Source: Chloroflexia bacterium (GTDB lineage: Bacteria; Chloroflexota; Chloroflexia; Thermomicrobiales; UBA6265). From it: a stretch of DNA of 5,379 nucleotides. Shown here piece by piece: positions 5,062 through 5,379 of this stretch; positions within the stretch are counted from its first letter, which is position 1; every line of letters starts with the position of its first letter. The notes below the pieces were generated by a model. It did not search any database, had not been told where the DNA came from, and saw nothing but the letters and a program-made list of their open reading frames with translations. Made by a program: the position numbers and the translations under genes. The stretch covers positions 1 through 5,379 of the forward strand of contig JACCVE010000314.1 in the NCBI GenBank assembly GCA_013698285.1. Direction: 5' to 3'.

Positions 5062-5379
5062 CTAGAGGAGGCGGCGGAGGAGCGTGGTCGTGACGCCGGT
5101 GCCGATGCCGTAGGCGATGTGGGCCCCCAAGCGGCTGGCGTGCTGGCCCAGGGGGTATTTCCCGGGGCCGGGTGCCAGACCGAGGAGCGAGATGGCCGCC
5201 TCGTCGGAGCTGAGCCAGAGGGCGGTGCCGTACAGGGAGCCGGTCGTGATCGGGTCCCCTCCGAGGCCCTCGGACCACGCCCCGTACATCCCGCCGTGCA
5301 GGGCGCCGAAGCCGTAGTGGACGACGTAGCTCAGGGTGGCCTTCGTCTCGTCGGATTCCGGCGGCGAGCCGGTCAGCCG
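5062..5379 (-). CDS. DUF1440/YagU-like membrane protein, C-terminal part
   Basis: The last 105 residues of a protein whose start lies beyond the window. In-window residue 1 is the first complete codon (5379-5377). The sequence is rich in Gly and aromatic residues with semi-hydrophobic segments: YVVHYGFGALHGGMYGAW (18-35), ITTGSLYGTALWLSSDEA (44-61) and LGAHIAYGIGTGVTTTLL (84-101). A WLSSDEAAISLLGL stretch followed by KYPLGQHASRLGAHIAYG recalls the C-terminal region of DUF1440/YagU-type proteins, whose biochemical role is not established to my knowledge. The family link is from memory of the motif and is moderate at best; the open frame itself is clear. A Met at 5289 gives a shorter frame, but coding character continues upstream to the window edge. 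A 476-bp gap with its own promoter separates it from the transporter operon, so the two are probably not co-regulated. Confidence 0.8.
   Translation of the reverse strand, partial: RLTGSPPESDETKATLSYVVHYGFGALHGGMYGAWSEGLGGDPITTGSLYGTALWLSSDEAAISLLGLAPGPGKYPLGQHASRLGAHIAYGIGTGVTTTLLRRLL

Noticed and set aside
1..5379. tRNA, rRNA or CRISPR array
   Set aside because: I saw no tRNA-like cloverleaf, rRNA signature or regularly spaced repeat in either strand.

Overview
The window is a high-GC bacterial segment with all genes on the minus strand. The substrate-binding protein has a twin-arginine export signal, start codons include GTG and TTG, and the proteins have an Ala/Gly/Arg-rich composition. 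This suits a high-GC, possibly monoderm lineage such as Chloroflexota (Thermomicrobia-like) or Actinomycetota. That placement is inference; no rRNA or other marker gene is present.

In transcription order (high to low coordinates) the layout is as follows. (1) 5379-5062 is the C-terminal part of a small glycine-rich membrane protein resembling the DUF1440/YagU group. (2) 5061-4586 is a 476-bp non-coding region. It holds several short palindromes, a 163-bp transposon-like element with 18-bp terminal inverted repeats and a 10-bp target duplication (a MITE), and then a near-consensus sigma70-type promoter (TTGACG, 17 bp, TATGAT). (3) 4585-1092 is a tight three-gene operon: a Tat-exported family-5 (peptide/nickel/opine class) solute-binding protein, a DppB/NikB-type permease and a DppC/NikC-type permease. 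(4) 1091-728 is a non-coding stretch with a locally A/T-richer section carrying small dyads. (5) 727-1 is the N-terminal 242 codons of a short-chain dehydrogenase/reductase that runs off the window.

The three transporter genes should give a binding protein outside the membrane and a heterodimeric permease within it. Neither ATP-hydrolysing subunit is in the window, so the importer must borrow its ATPases from elsewhere. The two junctions inside the operon are very tight. A perfect stem-loop spans the stop of the binding protein and the GTG start of the first permease. The two permeases lie in the same reading frame, separated by one TGA and four codons.

The least ordinary feature is the MITE. 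Its inner edge lies 20 bp upstream of the transporter promoter's -35 hexamer, its target duplication is intact, and its ends match what I recall of the ISAs1 family (CAGGG, 8-10 bp duplications). Everything else is ordinary chromosomal gene content, and I see no sign of a wholly new multi-gene system.
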